Source: Psychromonas sp. MME1 (GTDB lineage: Bacteria; Pseudomonadota; Gammaproteobacteria; Enterobacterales; Psychromonadaceae). Taken from it: a DNA stretch of 64,000 bases. A program made the translations under genes and the position numbers. This document shows, piece after piece, positions 1 to 10,284 of the stretch. The stretch lies in the NCBI RefSeq assembly GCF_041080865.1, contig NZ_CP160906.1, forward strand, positions 1,612,001 through 1,676,000. Direction: 5' to 3'. Every line of letters begins with the position of its first letter. Position 1 is the first letter of the stretch. The notes below the pieces were generated by a model, which did not search any database, was not told the origin of the DNA, and saw nothing but the letters and a program-made list of their open reading frames with translations.

Positions 1-15
1 ATTTATCGTAATACA

Positions 16-642
16 TTACACATCTCTATTATCAGTAAAAACAGGCAATGAAAGGTGCCAATAAATGGCAGATAGACGCAAAGATAGGGTGCCAAGCATT
101 GCAATTAACATAGAAAAAATAGCCTCAAAACCGAAGTAATGGCATATTACATAGAGTATTGCGCCAAGAATAGAGGCCGTGGCATATATCTCTTTTTGTA
201 AAACGAAAGGGATCTGCCCACTTAATAAATCACGGATCATCCCACCAACAACACCGGTCATGCACCCCATTACAATAGCAACGGGGCCACTAAAGCCAAA
301 TGCTAAGGCCTTTTGCGCACCAACGATGGTAAAAATAGCCAGTCCAAAGGCATCAAGAATTGGCAATAAATAACTAGGTAAACGATGAATATGGTGCAGC
401 CATAAAACTGAAATAAATGCGGTTAATAAAATAGCGTAAATGTAAGTATTATCAACAATCCAAAAGACCGGAGTAGCGCCCATTATCATATCGCGTAAGG
501 TGCCACCACCAATCCCCGTAACCCCCGCTAGGACAATAATACCAAAGGGGTCCATACGCAAACGAGTAGCGACTAACACTCCCGATATAGCACAGACAAT
601 CACACCTAATAGATCTGAAAAATAGATAAAGCTCTGTAACAT
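16..642 (-). CDS. TRIC/UPF0126-family inner-membrane protein (YicG-like)
   Basis: A 208-residue polytopic membrane protein with about seven hydrophobic segments. It shows the family's internal duplication: a glycine-rich GGGTLRD motif at residues 45-51 is echoed by GGMIRD at 133-138. The family is related to trimeric intracellular cation (TRIC) channels; the transported ion is not settled for most bacterial members and nothing here decides it. The start at 642 gives a hydrophobic first helix with no leader to trim. It is transcribed alone; the gene upstream on the same strand ends beyond 115 bp of non-coding sequence. Family assignment is secure, function is not. Confidence 0.85.
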   Translation of the reverse strand: MLQSFIYFSDLLGVIVCAISGVLVATRLRMDPFGIIVLAGVTGIGGGTLRDMIMGATPVFWIVDNTYIYAILLTAFISVLWLHHIHRLPSYLLPILDAFGLAIFTIVGAQKALAFGFSGPVAIVMGCMTGVVGGMIRDLLSGQIPFVLQKEIYATASILGAILYVICHYFGFEAIFSMLIAMLGTLSLRLSAIYWHLSLPVFTDNRDV

Positions 643-755
643 GATTGCGACCCAGTTAATAAAAATGGCGATTATACATGACTCTTATTCGCTGTCTTTA
701 CAATAAATACTAGCGGAGAATATCTTTCCTATTTATAACCGAGTAGATTAATTAG

Positions 756-1310
756 CTAGGGAATTTCCTTTAGTACACGAGCAGGATTACCACCGATAAC
801 CACATTATTAGCAAAACTTTTTGTCACAACGGCACCAGATGCCACCACAACATTATCCCCTAACTTAACGCCCGGATTGATCGTTGCGTGACCACCGATC
901 CAACAATTATTGCCGATCAATATCGGTTTAGCATACTCTAAACCGCTAATTCTCTCGTTCGGATCAATCGGATGCGTGGCCGTATATATCCCGACTTGAG
1001 GTGCTATAAAACAGTTATCACCAATGCGCACTTCTGCGACATCTAAAATGACACAGCCAAAATTGCTATAAAAATTTTCGCCAACGTGAATGTTCTCACC
1101 ATAATCACAATTAAAAGAGGACTCAATATGGATATTTTCCCCCGTTGAACCAAATAGTGACTTTATAATTTTTGTTCTTTCTTCTTGGTAAGCAACGCTA
1201 GTTTGATTCAATTTTTCCGTTAATAAACGCGCTTTAAGCCTTAAATCTACTAGCTCTGGCTCACTAGGATCGTAAAACTCCCCGGCTAACATTTTTTGTT
1301 TTTCAGTCAT
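756..1310 (-). CDS. maa: maltose O-acetyltransferase-family enzyme (LbH hexapeptide repeat)
   Basis: A 184-residue acetyl-CoA-dependent sugar O-acetyltransferase. The N-terminal helical Mac domain starts MTEKQKMLAGEFYDP, and the left-handed beta-helix of hexapeptide repeats follows. The active-site region IYTATHPIDP contains the expected catalytic histidine, and the C-terminus ends with the usual VVIGGNPARVLKEIP. It closely resembles E. coli Maa in length and motifs as I remember them. The ATG follows directly on the stop codon of the upstream RND pump gene (TAA then ATG), so it is the last gene of that operon and probably translationally coupled. A sugar acetyltransferase in an efflux operon is unusual, and the true substrate is unknown. 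Confidence 0.85.
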   Translation of the reverse strand: MTEKQKMLAGEFYDPSEPELVDLRLKARLLTEKLNQTSVAYQEERTKIIKSLFGSTGENIHIESSFNCDYGENIHVGENFYSNFGCVILDVAEVRIGDNCFIAPQVGIYTATHPIDPNERISGLEYAKPILIGNNCWIGGHATINPGVKLGDNVVVASGAVVTKSFANNVVIGGNPARVLKEIP

Positions 1311-4300
1311 TTAAGACTCCCCAACAGATACAATACCAGTAATGAAGCGGCTAACATTTTCACCGATCATGAGTAAGCAAGGTGTTAATATCAAGGTTAA
1401 TAAGGTCGCAAAGGTTAACCCACCCGCAATTGCCGTGGCCAATTGCGCCCACCACTGCGTTGACGGCGCATTATATTCAACCGTTTGTGCAAAGAAATCG
1501 ATATTGAGTTTTAATACCATCGGCAGCAATCCTAAAATCGTTGTCACCGTGGTCAGTAAAACGGGTCGAATACGCTGCGCGCCTGTGCGTAAAATAGCTT
1601 CTCGCGTGTTTACCCCCTGTTGCTTCAAAATATTATAGGTGTCAATAAGCACAATATTGTTGTTAACAACAATACCAGCTAAGGCGATGACACCAATCCC
1701 AGACATAACAATACCAAAGGCACTTTGCGTTATGTAAAGGCCAATAAATACACCAGCCGTCGAGAATACTACTGCACTTAAAATTAATAACGCCTGATAA
1801 AATGAGTTAAATTGCAGCAGTAATATTAATGCCATCACCGCCAACGCCACCATAAATGCATTTTTTAGAAATTCCTCAGCTTCCTGTTGATCTTCATTTT
1901 CACCACGCAATTTTAAGCTCACACGAGGATCCAGATTTAAACTTTTAAATTCCTCTTTAAGTTCTGGCAAAATTAAACTTAAATTTGTGCCGACGGCCAT
2001 ATCGGCACTGACCGTCATCACAATGCGCCCATCTACTTTTTTGATAGATGATTGTTTTGCCGTTGCGATCAATTCAACAAAGTGACTCACTGGTACTTGC
2101 CCTGCTGCTGTTTGTAAACGCAACTCAGATAACTTACTCAAACTACGTTCAGACTCTGGATAACGAACGCGAATATCTAACTCATCATCAACATCATCGG
2201 GCCGATAGGTACCTAACATCAACCCATTAGTTAACAACTGCACGCCACTACCGAGCAAAGTCGCATCAGCACCATAGCGAGCAGCATCGGCTCGATTGAT
2301 CTGAAATTGCCATTCCACACCCGGTTTAGCACTATCATCTTCAATATTGATAAAGTACTTTTTACTTTGTAATTTATGGCGTAACGTATCCGCGGCGGCT
2401 TGCAATAAGTGGGGGAAACGCGAACTGATTTCAATTTGCAAATCTTTACCCGTCGGAGGCCCCGCTTGATCTTTCTTCAACTCAATTTCTACCCCTGGTA
2501 AATTTTCAGTACGTTGTTGAATATCGGCAATGATCTCATTAGCACTACGCCTTTCTTGCCACTCCTGCAAATTGATACGCATTGTGCCGATTAATTCATC
2601 ACTTGCATCCCCAGTCTTCACGTAAAGGGTATCGATTTCATCGGCTAAGGGTAATACCTTCGATTCAATATCCGTCATGATTTGATCCTGTTCATAGACA
2701 GAAAAATCACCATAGGAACGCACTTTGACATTGATGCCATTGGGTTCAACATCGGGGAAAAATTCCACCCCTAAATTTGACTTGGCAAACATAAACACAC
2801 CAGAAAACGCAATAATTATCGTCAACAATAAAACCAACCAAGGACTTTTTACTGCGCGATTCAACGTATTAACATACAAACCAGTAAAACCAGATAGAGC
2901 AAGTAGATCACCACTTTCAGCAAGCATCACATTGTTTTTTTGTTTTTCTGAAAGTACACGCGGTTTACCAAAGACACTCCCCAATACAGGAATAAAAATC
3001 AATGCCATCAACAATGAAGCCGTTAACGTCGCAATCAGTGTTAAGGGTAGATACTTCATAAATTCGCCGGTAATACCGGGCCAAAATAGCAGAGGCGCAA
3101 AAGCGGCTAAGGTCGTTGCTGTCGATGCGATGATCGGCCATGCCATCCGTTTTGCAGCATGAAGATAAGCTTTATGGCGTTTAATACCAGCACTCATTTC
3201 ACGATCCGCAAACTCAGTTACCACAATCGCGCCATCTACTAACATGCCAACAGCCATAATTAATGCAAATAAAACCACCACATTAACCGTAATACCCGAT
3301 GTCCAGAGGACTAAAATCCCCGATAAAAAGGAGCCTGGAATAGCAATGCCCACCAAAAAGGCACTGCGTACCCCAAGTATCGCAATAATGACAATGATCA
3401 CTAACAATACGGCACTAAAAACGTTGTTTTGTAAATCATTAAGCATGATTTTAACGTTCTTGGAGTTATCTCCAGCATAAGTCACTTGAATGTTTTTTGG
3501 CCAAAAAGCCCTATTTTCCTCGATTAAATTTTTAACCTTATCAACGGTATCTATAATATTTTTACCCGGACGTTTGATCACTTCCAAGGAGATAGTCGGC
3601 AAACCATTGACACGCACAAAACTACTCGGATCTTTGAAAGTACGACGGATCTGCGCAACATCGGCAAAGGTAATCACCTTATCGCCAGATACTTTAATCG
3701 GCATGGTTAATACATCTTTAATGGTCGAAAATACCGCAGGCACTTTTATCGGAAAACGTCCTTTACCGTTGTCCATCACCCCAGCAGCGACTAATCGATT
3801 ATTGCGTGAAATTAAACTATAAATATCATTCATATTGAGTTGGTAACTTTCCATCATCAATGGATCAACTAATATCTCCACCATATCTTCTCGGTCACCA
3901 CCTATGTTTACCTCTAAAATATCGGCAATACTTTCTAACTTATCTTGCATTTCACGTGCTAAGGTCACCAGCGCTCGTTCTGGGACATTGCCAGATAATA
4001 AGATAGTAAGCGCAGGATTTTCCGTGGCCAAGGTTACCTGTTTAACGATCGGATCATCGGTCTCTTGTGGCAATTTACCCTTTGCCTGATCGACTTTTTC
4101 GTGAACATCATTGAGCGCATCTTTGATATCGATATCAATATAAAACTCAATTACAATCGAGGCATGACCCGAGCTCGCTGTCGATTTCATCTCTTTAATG
4201 CCTTCAATTCCTCTCAACTCTTGTTCTAATGGACGTAACAATAAACGCTCGGCATCTTCAGGAGAGATCCCCTCATGGCTAGTAGAAACATAGATAAATG

Positions 4301-4430
4301 GAATTGGAATATCAGGATCTGACTCTTTAGGAATCTGCATATAAGCCACAAATCCAGCAATCAATAAAAAGGCCAACAACATTAATACTGCACGTTTACG
4401 TGATAGCGCGCCATCAATGATCGTTTTCAT
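1311..4430 (-). CDS. RND-family efflux pump, inner-membrane permease (AcrB/HAE1 type)
   Basis: A 1039-residue proton-driven resistance-nodulation-division permease, the family's normal length. An N-terminal transmembrane helix is followed by a large periplasmic porter region, then a helix bundle with the motif MAVGMLVDGAIVVTEF carrying the GxxxDxxxV element of helix 4. The second half repeats the layout and ends with helices containing IALAGIVVNNNIVLID. It sits 2 bp downstream of its membrane fusion protein and directly upstream of the acetyltransferase gene. No outer-membrane factor is adjacent, so it presumably uses a TolC-like channel encoded elsewhere. The substrate cannot be told from sequence. 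Confidence 0.93.
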   Translation of the reverse strand: MKTIIDGALSRKRAVLMLLAFLLIAGFVAYMQIPKESDPDIPIPFIYVSTSHEGISPEDAERLLLRPLEQELRGIEGIKEMKSTASSGHASIVIEFYIDIDIKDALNDVHEKVDQAKGKLPQETDDPIVKQVTLATENPALTILLSGNVPERALVTLAREMQDKLESIADILEVNIGGDREDMVEILVDPLMMESYQLNMNDIYSLISRNNRLVAAGVMDNGKGRFPIKVPAVFSTIKDVLTMPIKVSGDKVITFADVAQIRRTFKDPSSFVRVNGLPTISLEVIKRPGKNIIDTVDKVKNLIEENRAFWPKNIQVTYAGDNSKNVKIMLNDLQNNVFSAVLLVIIVIIAILGVRSAFLVGIAIPGSFLSGILVLWTSGITVNVVVLFALIMAVGMLVDGAIVVTEFADREMSAGIKRHKAYLHAAKRMAWPIIASTATTLAAFAPLLFWPGITGEFMKYLPLTLIATLTASLLMALIFIPVLGSVFGKPRVLSEKQKNNVMLAESGDLLALSGFTGLYVNTLNRAVKSPWLVLLLTIIIAFSGVFMFAKSNLGVEFFPDVEPNGINVKVRSYGDFSVYEQDQIMTDIESKVLPLADEIDTLYVKTGDASDELIGTMRINLQEWQERRSANEIIADIQQRTENLPGVEIELKKDQAGPPTGKDLQIEISSRFPHLLQAAADTLRHKLQSKKYFINIEDDSAKPGVEWQFQINRADAARYGADATLLGSGVQLLTNGLMLGTYRPDDVDDELDIRVRYPESERSLSKLSELRLQTAAGQVPVSHFVELIATAKQSSIKKVDGRIVMTVSADMAVGTNLSLILPELKEEFKSLNLDPRVSLKLRGENEDQQEAEEFLKNAFMVALAVMALILLLQFNSFYQALLILSAVVFSTAGVFIGLYITQSAFGIVMSGIGVIALAGIVVNNNIVLIDTYNILKQQGVNTREAILRTGAQRIRPVLLTTVTTILGLLPMVLKLNIDFFAQTVEYNAPSTQWWAQLATAIAGGLTFATLLTLILTPCLLMIGENVSRFITGIVSVGES

Positions 4431-4432
4431 GA

Positions 4433-5518
4433 CTATTTCTCCGCAGGGACAGCATGCACAGGATCACCCGGTTTAACGAAACCTTGCCCTAAAGTAATAA
4501 TATCAATGGGTTCAGCCACCCCCGATACCCATGCACCTTCGTTATCAGCTTCGAGCAATTTAATCGCTTTGAATTGCACTACACCATCACGTACCGCCTT
4601 CACCCCTAAATTCCCTTCTTCATCAATGGCTAATGCTGAAGGAGAAATATAAATGGCGTCAATAGGGTAAAGAGGAATAGCTAGCTTTGCACTAATACCC
4701 GAAAATAGTTGCAAATTAGGGTTAGGAAATTCAGCTTCGATACGGAAAGTACTACTTTGTGGATTGGCTAGCGAGGCAATGTAAGTTATCTTACCAGTAA
4801 TTTTTTCGCCTGAAAGCAAGGTGGCAGTGATGGCCTCCCCTAACTTCAATTGATTAATATGATGCTCGGTCGCATCGCCGCGAATAACAATAGGATCGAT
4901 ATTTTCTAAACTAAAAATTGCATCACCAACTTTAACATAATCCCCTTTTTCAGCATATTGTTCCTGTAAAATGCCCGCAAAGGGGGCTTTAACTTCCGTT
5001 CGTAGTAACTGCAATTGTAGATATTTAACGTTCGTTTGTGCCGCGAGTAATAAACTCTTCATTTCAGCTAAACGCACTCGCCCCTGCAATCCTTTATCAT
5101 TAAGTGATTTTACCGCGTTGTAGTTTAATAAACGTTCATTAAGCAAAGCCTTTGCCTCTTCAAGACGTTCAGGCAGTTCATTTTTATCTAACTCCGCCAA
5201 CTTTGTCCCATACGTCACTGAGCGCCCTTTTTGCGTTGCTATAACGGTCACTTTCCCAGCTACTTCAGCACGAATAACAGCTCGAGTGTTGGCTTCACTG
5301 CGACCATAAAGAGTTAATATTTTGGTCATTTTTTGCGGAATAAAGTGCGTTGTTTGTACGGTTGCAATTTTTTGCTGTTCGGAAGCGCTTACAACATTAT
5401 TGATGGTCGACTGATCTACTTCTTTTTTAGAAAACATCCAAAACACTAAGCCAATAACAATTAATAGCGCAATCCAATATGGGCGTGAGGTGAAATAGGA
5501 GAATAATTTGGCTAACAT
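4433..5518 (-). CDS. RND efflux membrane fusion protein (periplasmic adaptor)
   Basis: A 361-residue periplasmic adaptor that would join the pump gene just downstream to an outer-membrane channel. It has an N-terminal membrane anchor (about residues 15-30). A split lipoyl domain follows (IRAEVAGKVTVIATQKGRS ... VKAPFAGILQEQYAEKGDYV) around a coiled-coil hairpin, then a beta-barrel domain. First gene of the three-gene operon MFP-RND-acetyltransferase. A promoter must lie in the 205 bp upstream (5519-5723), where I see no clear operator. Confidence 0.92.
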   Translation of the reverse strand: MLAKLFSYFTSRPYWIALLIVIGLVFWMFSKKEVDQSTINNVVSASEQQKIATVQTTHFIPQKMTKILTLYGRSEANTRAVIRAEVAGKVTVIATQKGRSVTYGTKLAELDKNELPERLEEAKALLNERLLNYNAVKSLNDKGLQGRVRLAEMKSLLLAAQTNVKYLQLQLLRTEVKAPFAGILQEQYAEKGDYVKVGDAIFSLENIDPIVIRGDATEHHINQLKLGEAITATLLSGEKITGKITYIASLANPQSSTFRIEAEFPNPNLQLFSGISAKLAIPLYPIDAIYISPSALAIDEEGNLGVKAVRDGVVQFKAIKLLEADNEGAWVSGVAEPIDIITLGQGFVKPGDPVHAVPAEK

Positions 5519-5723
5519 AAAAACCTCAATAAATAATAGCTGAAAAAGCTATGGTATATAAACACAGTTAATATGCGACCAAATTAATCGATTTTTGCTA
5601 CTAAGGTATAGTTATAGAGAGGAAAAGCACGTCCCCTCGCCCGCCTTTTTAAGGTCTCATGGCGACAGAACCTTCGATATGCACTTTAAGACAATACAAT
5701 GGGCTACCCCTAGTCGCTAAGCA

Positions 5724-6986
5724 TCACTCTGAAAACAATTCCAAGCACGTTTGATTATTAATTGGATCGACGCCTTTGGCAATGTCATAACAAGGGGTTG
5801 CAAACTGAATGACATGCTTAACGATTTCTTTATCTAATTTTCCGCTCTCTGCCTGCTCACTAATAATAGTAAGCACCTTTTCCATTTTCATTCCCTTTCT
5901 ATAGGGGCGTTGTTGGACAAGCGCTTGAAATACATCAGCTACAGCAAGAATTCTCGCTTCCACACTTATTTCACTCTGTTTAGGATGAAATGGATATCCT
6001 GCACCATTAATGCCTTCATGATGAAACGCTGCCCATTGAGCAATATCGGCTAATCCTTCAATATGACGTAAAATTTCATAGGTTTCATAACTGTGTTGAT
6101 TCATGATTGCACGTTCAATCACATCCAAGGCCCCATGTTTCTCAAGAATATTATCGGGTATATGTAATTTACCTAAATCATGCAGCAAACCAGCAATTTC
6201 AATCTTTTGACATTGTTGCAACGATAAACCATAGGAAGATGCAATAAATTTCGCTAAGTCAGCAACCCTAACAGAATGTTGAGCCGTAAAAGGACTCTTT
6301 TGATCCACAATATATGACATGATTAACGCAAGATACTTAATTTCTTCCAGTGTCAGTGATTGAGTACAAGGTAGCCTGCCCATATCCCATGTATAACGGG
6401 TAATATGCCTATCTTCTAAGGCAATCCAAAATGCCTCTGAACGCTCTATTTTTTGAAAAGCGTTTACCAGTTCGGGATCAAAATAACGACCTGAATAGCT
6501 GACAATTGATTGTACAATTTCGGCTTTCGCAAGCAGTATATCAGTCCCGTAGTGAGCAGCGGCTAACACATCTATTCGATCCGCAATGAAAATTAAATTT
6601 GCCATACGCGCATCATCAATGCTGATATCAAAGTTAGATAAATCAGCCCAGAGGGTATGATGATGAAGAATTGGCACAGCGAATTTAGCTAAGGGCTTAA
6701 AAGAGTGGAGTAACTGATAACCAATATTGCAATGTATATGAGCATCTTGCCAATCAAAATGGTTTACTAAGCTAGAATGCATTTGCGCAGTCGACACACC
6801 ACAATCATGTAGTAACCCTAACTCAAATACGTATTGTAGATCTCGGTCACTAAAACCGAGTTCATTGCCGAATTGAACTGCAATATAAGCGACTCGTTTG
6901 CCGTGATTTGTATCATTCATACCGACTAATGAAACGGCTGTTTCTATGGCCATGATCATTTGTCGTAAATCAATATTCTGTTCCAT
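5724..6986 (-). CDS. HD-GYP domain protein, probable cyclic-di-GMP phosphodiesterase
   Basis: A 420-residue cytoplasmic protein with two HD-type domains. The N-terminal one has LLHDCGVS at residues 59-65 and the later HHH, but no GYP motif. The C-terminal one is a full HD-GYP domain, with GLLHDLGKLHIPDNIL near residue 270 and HHEGINGAGYP near 320. HD-GYP proteins hydrolyse c-di-GMP to pGpG or GMP using a bi- or tri-nuclear iron centre; the motifs for this are present in the second domain. There is no receiver or membrane domain, so the N-terminal degenerate HD domain may be sensory. It is transcribed alone. The start at 6986 has an AAAGGGATTGTT ribosome-binding region just upstream. Confidence 0.88.
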   Translation of the reverse strand: MEQNIDLRQMIMAIETAVSLVGMNDTNHGKRVAYIAVQFGNELGFSDRDLQYVFELGLLHDCGVSTAQMHSSLVNHFDWQDAHIHCNIGYQLLHSFKPLAKFAVPILHHHTLWADLSNFDISIDDARMANLIFIADRIDVLAAAHYGTDILLAKAEIVQSIVSYSGRYFDPELVNAFQKIERSEAFWIALEDRHITRYTWDMGRLPCTQSLTLEEIKYLALIMSYIVDQKSPFTAQHSVRVADLAKFIASSYGLSLQQCQKIEIAGLLHDLGKLHIPDNILEKHGALDVIERAIMNQHSYETYEILRHIEGLADIAQWAAFHHEGINGAGYPFHPKQSEISVEARILAVADVFQALVQQRPYRKGMKMEKVLTIISEQAESGKLDKEIVKHVIQFATPCYDIAKGVDPINNQTCLELFSE

Positions 6987-7503
6987 AACAATCCCTTTCA
7001 GGTACAGCTATTTAATTAAAAAATCGCACAACAATAACGATTGTTCACTCGGCATGCAATCACTGCATCCCACATCCTTTATTAGAAGAATACTAGTTCA
7101 TTATTCGTAGTTGCTAGAACAAAAAGCATAGCATTGTGATGACATTTTATTGATCTTAATAAAAAAAATCGGGAGCAAAAACGCATTTGTTTGCTATTTA
7201 TAGAAAGATATTTACAATAACGCCCCAATTTCATCCACTAAAACTTCTTCGAGTGTTGGTCTAGATCTGAGTAACAGCAATCACAGAACTATCTAGCTTT
7301 CACATATTTATGCCCATTCAGCGCATCTAATAAGGATCAAGAAGTCAACGTAGCCGCCTTAAATGAATGATCAAGTTATGCTCATAACAATTGAAGATTG
7401 CATGATAATAGCCAGTCTATTGCAATCTACGGTAACTCAATTTTGACGAGCGGATTAGTTCAAACAATTAATAAGGTTGCTAAAAACCAAGGAAACAACA
7501 ACC
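6987..7503. other. intergenic region between divergent HD-GYP and xanP genes
   Basis: About 500 bp of AT-rich sequence that must hold the promoters of both divergent genes. At 7181-7196 there is a weak PurR-box-like sequence (ACGCATTTGTTTGCTA), with three mismatches to the conserved positions of the E. coli consensus. I do not call it an operator. I see no RNA gene, repeat or coding frame here. Confidence 0.4.
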
Positions 7504-8877
7504 ATGACCCAGCAACATCGCAAAATTGAAACACCACGTCGTTCTGATCTAATCTACCGTTTAGAAGACCGACCGCCACTGCCTGAAACGCTTTTTGCAG
7601 CGACCCAACACCTATTGGCAATGTTTGTTGCGGTGATCACCCCGTCACTGATTATTTGTCAAGCACTAGGCCTACCAGCTAGCGATACCAATACTATTGT
7701 CAGCATGTCACTATTTGCTTCAGGACTTGCCTCATTCATCCAAATTCGTACCTTTGGTCCAGTAGGCTCTGGCTTATTATCGATTCAAGGTACTAGCTTT
7801 AACTTCCTAGGTCCTATCATTGGGGCTGGCTTAGCATTAAAAGCAGGCGGAGCTGATGTGCCAACCATGATGGCAGCAATTTTCGGTACAATACTACTGG
7901 CCTCTTTGACTGAAGTATTTATTTCACGAATACTACAACATACTCACCGTATTATTACCCCATTAGTCTCAGGTATTGTAGTAACTCTAATAGGCCTAAC
8001 CTTGATTCAAATTGGTTTAACCTCCATGGGGGGCGGTTATGCAGCCATTGGAGATGGTAGCTTCGGCAGTTTAGACAACTTAATGCTAGCGGGTACCGTA
8101 TTAGGTTTAATCGTTTTTCTAAACCGGCTAAAAAATCCCTACCTGCGCGTTTCATCGATTGTTATTGCTATGGCAGTCGGTACATTGTTAGCTTGGTTTA
8201 CTGGCATGCTGGACACATCAAAAGCAACAGAAAGTGCATTAATTGCGATTCCTATGCCGATGCAATATGGATTAGGATTTGACTGGGGATTACTGATCCC
8301 ACTGATCATCGTTTTCGCCATCACTTCACTAGAAGCTATCGGTGACATAACCGCAACATCAGAAACCTCTGAGCAACCCGTAACAGGCCCAATTTATGTA
8401 AAACGTATCAAGGGGGGAGTACTCGCTGACGGTCTAAACTCAGCATTAGCATCAGTACTCAATAGCTTTCCTAATTCAACCTTCAGTCAAAATAACGGTA
8501 TTATTCAACTCACAGGCGTAGCTAGTCGCTATATCGGTTACTTCGTTGCGGGTATGCTAGTACTACTTGGCCTATTTCCAGGTGTTGCGAACTTAGTGCA
8601 GCTGATTCCTGAGCCAGTATTAGGCGGTGCAACTATTGTCATGTTCGGTACAATTGCGGCTTCAGGAATCCGTATTATCTCCCGTTGCGAATTAAACCGC
8701 CGTGCTATTTTGATAATGGCACTGTCATTTTCAATGGGACTGGGTATTGGACAGCACCCTGAAATTCTACAGTTTATGCCTGATTGGGTAAAAAGCATCC
8801 TATCCTCAGGAATGGCAGCTGGCGGGATCACGGCGATTATATTGAATTTGGTACTACCAGAAGATTTACAAGATTAA
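7504..8877 (+). CDS. xanP: xanthine:proton symporter XanP (NCS2 family)
   Basis: A 457-residue inner-membrane nucleobase transporter of the NAT/NCS2 family. The signature block [21 protein letters not shown] and the following [20 protein letters not shown] closely match E. coli XanP. Around 12-14 hydrophobic segments are evident. I chose the ATG at 7504 over the in-frame TTG at 7477 because AAGGAA at 7489-7494 lies at proper spacing upstream of 7504. The two neighbouring phosphoribosyltransferase genes would convert imported xanthine or guanine into nucleotides, so the locus reads as a purine salvage unit. Confidence 0.92.
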   Translation: MTQQHRKIETPRRSDLIYRLEDRPPLPETLFAATQHLLAMFVAVITPSLIICQALGLPASDTNTIVSMSLFASGLASFIQIRTFGPVGSGLLSIQGTSFNFLGPIIGAGLALKAGGADVPTMMAAIFGTILLASLTEVFISRILQHTHRIITPLVSGIVVTLIGLTLIQIGLTSMGGGYAAIGDGSFGSLDNLMLAGTVLGLIVFLNRLKNPYLRVSSIVIAMAVGTLLAWFTGMLDTSKATESALIAIPMPMQYGLGFDWGLLIPLIIVFAITSLEAIGDITATSETSEQPVTGPIYVKRIKGGVLADGLNSALASVLNSFPNSTFSQNNGIIQLTGVASRYIGYFVAGMLVLLGLFPGVANLVQLIPEPVLGGATIVMFGTIAASGIRIISRCELNRRAILIMALSFSMGLGIGQHPEILQFMPDWVKSILSSGMAAGGITAIILNLVLPEDLQD

Positions 8878-8895
8878 CGACAAAAGGAAGTAAGA

Positions 8896-8928
8896 GGGCC
8901 ACTTCATTTCGGCATCATGAAGTGGCCC
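8896..8928. terminator. hairpin terminator between convergent xanP and phosphoribosyltransferase genes
   Basis: A perfect 12-bp stem (GGGCCACTTCAT with ATGAAGTGGCCC) around a 9-nt loop, 19 bp after the xanP stop codon and before the end of the convergent gene. The thymine tract after it is weak on the plus strand, so termination efficiency is uncertain. It probably serves both directions. Confidence 0.7.
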
Positions 8929-8988
8929 AATACTTTTGAGTTTGCTTTAACACTTATCGCTAATAAAGATAGATATAATATGAAACAA

Positions 8989-9570
8989 TTAATTGTTAGT
9001 GAATAATTGCGCATCAATAGAATGATAAGCAAAAGATTTATATTGCTTTATTTCTTTGAGCGATAATCCTTGAAGTTCATAGGGAAAAACAACCCAGTCA
9101 TCGGTTTCATGAACAAAATAGTCAGGGGTTTTGTTATTCGCTATGCTGGCTTTTTTCCAAACAGTCGCAATCCTAACATCGGATGGCATATTGCGTTTAA
9201 GCCTTTTTTGCAGCTCATCAATGACAGCTTGTGAATTTTTTCCAGTCCGGTACATATCATCAACGATAAGCAATTTATCGCCGACATTTAAGTTCTTAAT
9301 TAAATAAGTAAGTCCATGAACGCGAATCGGCTGTTCATTCTCTGTTTTTTGTTGGTAACTGTCAAAACCGCCGTATGAAGTGCGAATAGAGATGTGATCC
9401 GTTTTAACCCCTAACGTCTGCAGACATTCTTGCACATAAATCCCAACCGAACTGCCTCCGCGCCATAGACCAACAATAAAAGTAGGTTTAAAATCGCTTG
9501 CCAATATTTGGGTTGCTAATTGAAATGACTCTTCGATTAATGAGTCTTCATCTAAAAATATTTTTTTCAA
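8989..9570 (-). CDS. purine phosphoribosyltransferase paralogue 1
   Basis: A 193-residue type I phosphoribosyltransferase. The PRPP-binding loop is LLIVDDMYRTGKNSQAVI: the two acidic residues and the TG are kept, although the usual position after DD is altered. The N-terminal FIVGLWRGGSSVGIYVQE and the C-terminal DYFVHETDDWVVFPYE resemble the xanthine/hypoxanthine-guanine transferase subfamily found next to purine permeases. It is a diverged duplicate of the protein encoded divergently at 9697-10275: the two share the layout F/KPTFIV-WRGG, IRVHGL-YL-KN and DYF/Y-HET. The base specificity cannot be assigned. Transcription converges on xanP. Confidence 0.8.
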   Translation of the reverse strand: MKKIFLDEDSLIEESFQLATQILASDFKPTFIVGLWRGGSSVGIYVQECLQTLGVKTDHISIRTSYGGFDSYQQKTENEQPIRVHGLTYLIKNLNVGDKLLIVDDMYRTGKNSQAVIDELQKRLKRNMPSDVRIATVWKKASIANNKTPDYFVHETDDWVVFPYELQGLSLKEIKQYKSFAYHSIDAQLFTNN

Positions 9571-9696
9571 TCTTTTACCAATAAATCACCAACTTAATGT
9601 GGTATATTTGTAGTTATTTGAGTCGCGAATTAGAACATAAACGAGATATTTGTTCAAGGTTTAGCGGCTTTCTATCCATATTCAACTGGAATCAAG

Positions 9697-10275
9697 ATGG
9701 CAGAGAAACAGTACTTAACAGCCCAATCTTTATTAGAAGATTCATATACATTAGCACGCAAAGTTCTTGATAGTAACTTTAAACCGACCTTTATCGTAGC
9801 CATCTGGCGTGGTGGTGCACCTATCGGCATCGCCGTACAAGAATTCTTAAGCGTACATGGCATTAAATCAGATCATATTGCTATCAGAACCTCTTCCTAC
9901 GCAGCAGAAATCGATCAACAAGCAAAACAAGTCAGAGTTCACGGGCTTAACTATTTGGTTAAGAATATCCAACGTCACGACAAACTCTTACTGGTGGATG
10001 ATGTATTCGATACAGGTCGCTCAATTGAAGCAATTATTAATGAGTTACAGAAGAAGACTCGGCTTAATATGCCTGAAGAGGTGAGAGTTGCGGTCCCCTA
10101 TTACAAGCCAGCTCGTAATAAAACAGAGCTTACACCAGACTATTACATTCATGAGACCGAGGCATGGTTAAAATACCCACACTCTCTTGAAGGACTTTCT
10201 AGTGAAGAGATAGCTCAATACCGTCCACGCTTATATGAAATCATAAAATCTCATTTGCCAGAGAACAATCCATAA
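9697..10275 (+). CDS. purine phosphoribosyltransferase paralogue 2
   Basis: A 192-residue type I phosphoribosyltransferase, probably for xanthine, hypoxanthine or guanine. The PRPP loop is LLLVDDVFDTGRSIEAII, closer to the consensus than that of paralogue 1. The pair is encoded head to head across a 126-bp promoter region (9571-9696). Context with xanP suggests conversion of imported purine base plus PRPP into a nucleotide. A hairpin follows its stop codon. Confidence 0.82.
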   Translation: MAEKQYLTAQSLLEDSYTLARKVLDSNFKPTFIVAIWRGGAPIGIAVQEFLSVHGIKSDHIAIRTSSYAAEIDQQAKQVRVHGLNYLVKNIQRHDKLLLVDDVFDTGRSIEAIINELQKKTRLNMPEEVRVAVPYYKPARNKTELTPDYYIHETEAWLKYPHSLEGLSSEEIAQYRPRLYEIIKSHLPENNP

Positions 10276-10284
10276 ACACAATTA

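Noticed and set aside
7181-7196. PurR operator upstream of xanP
   Set aside because: Three of the conserved positions mismatch and it lies about 310 bp from the start codon.
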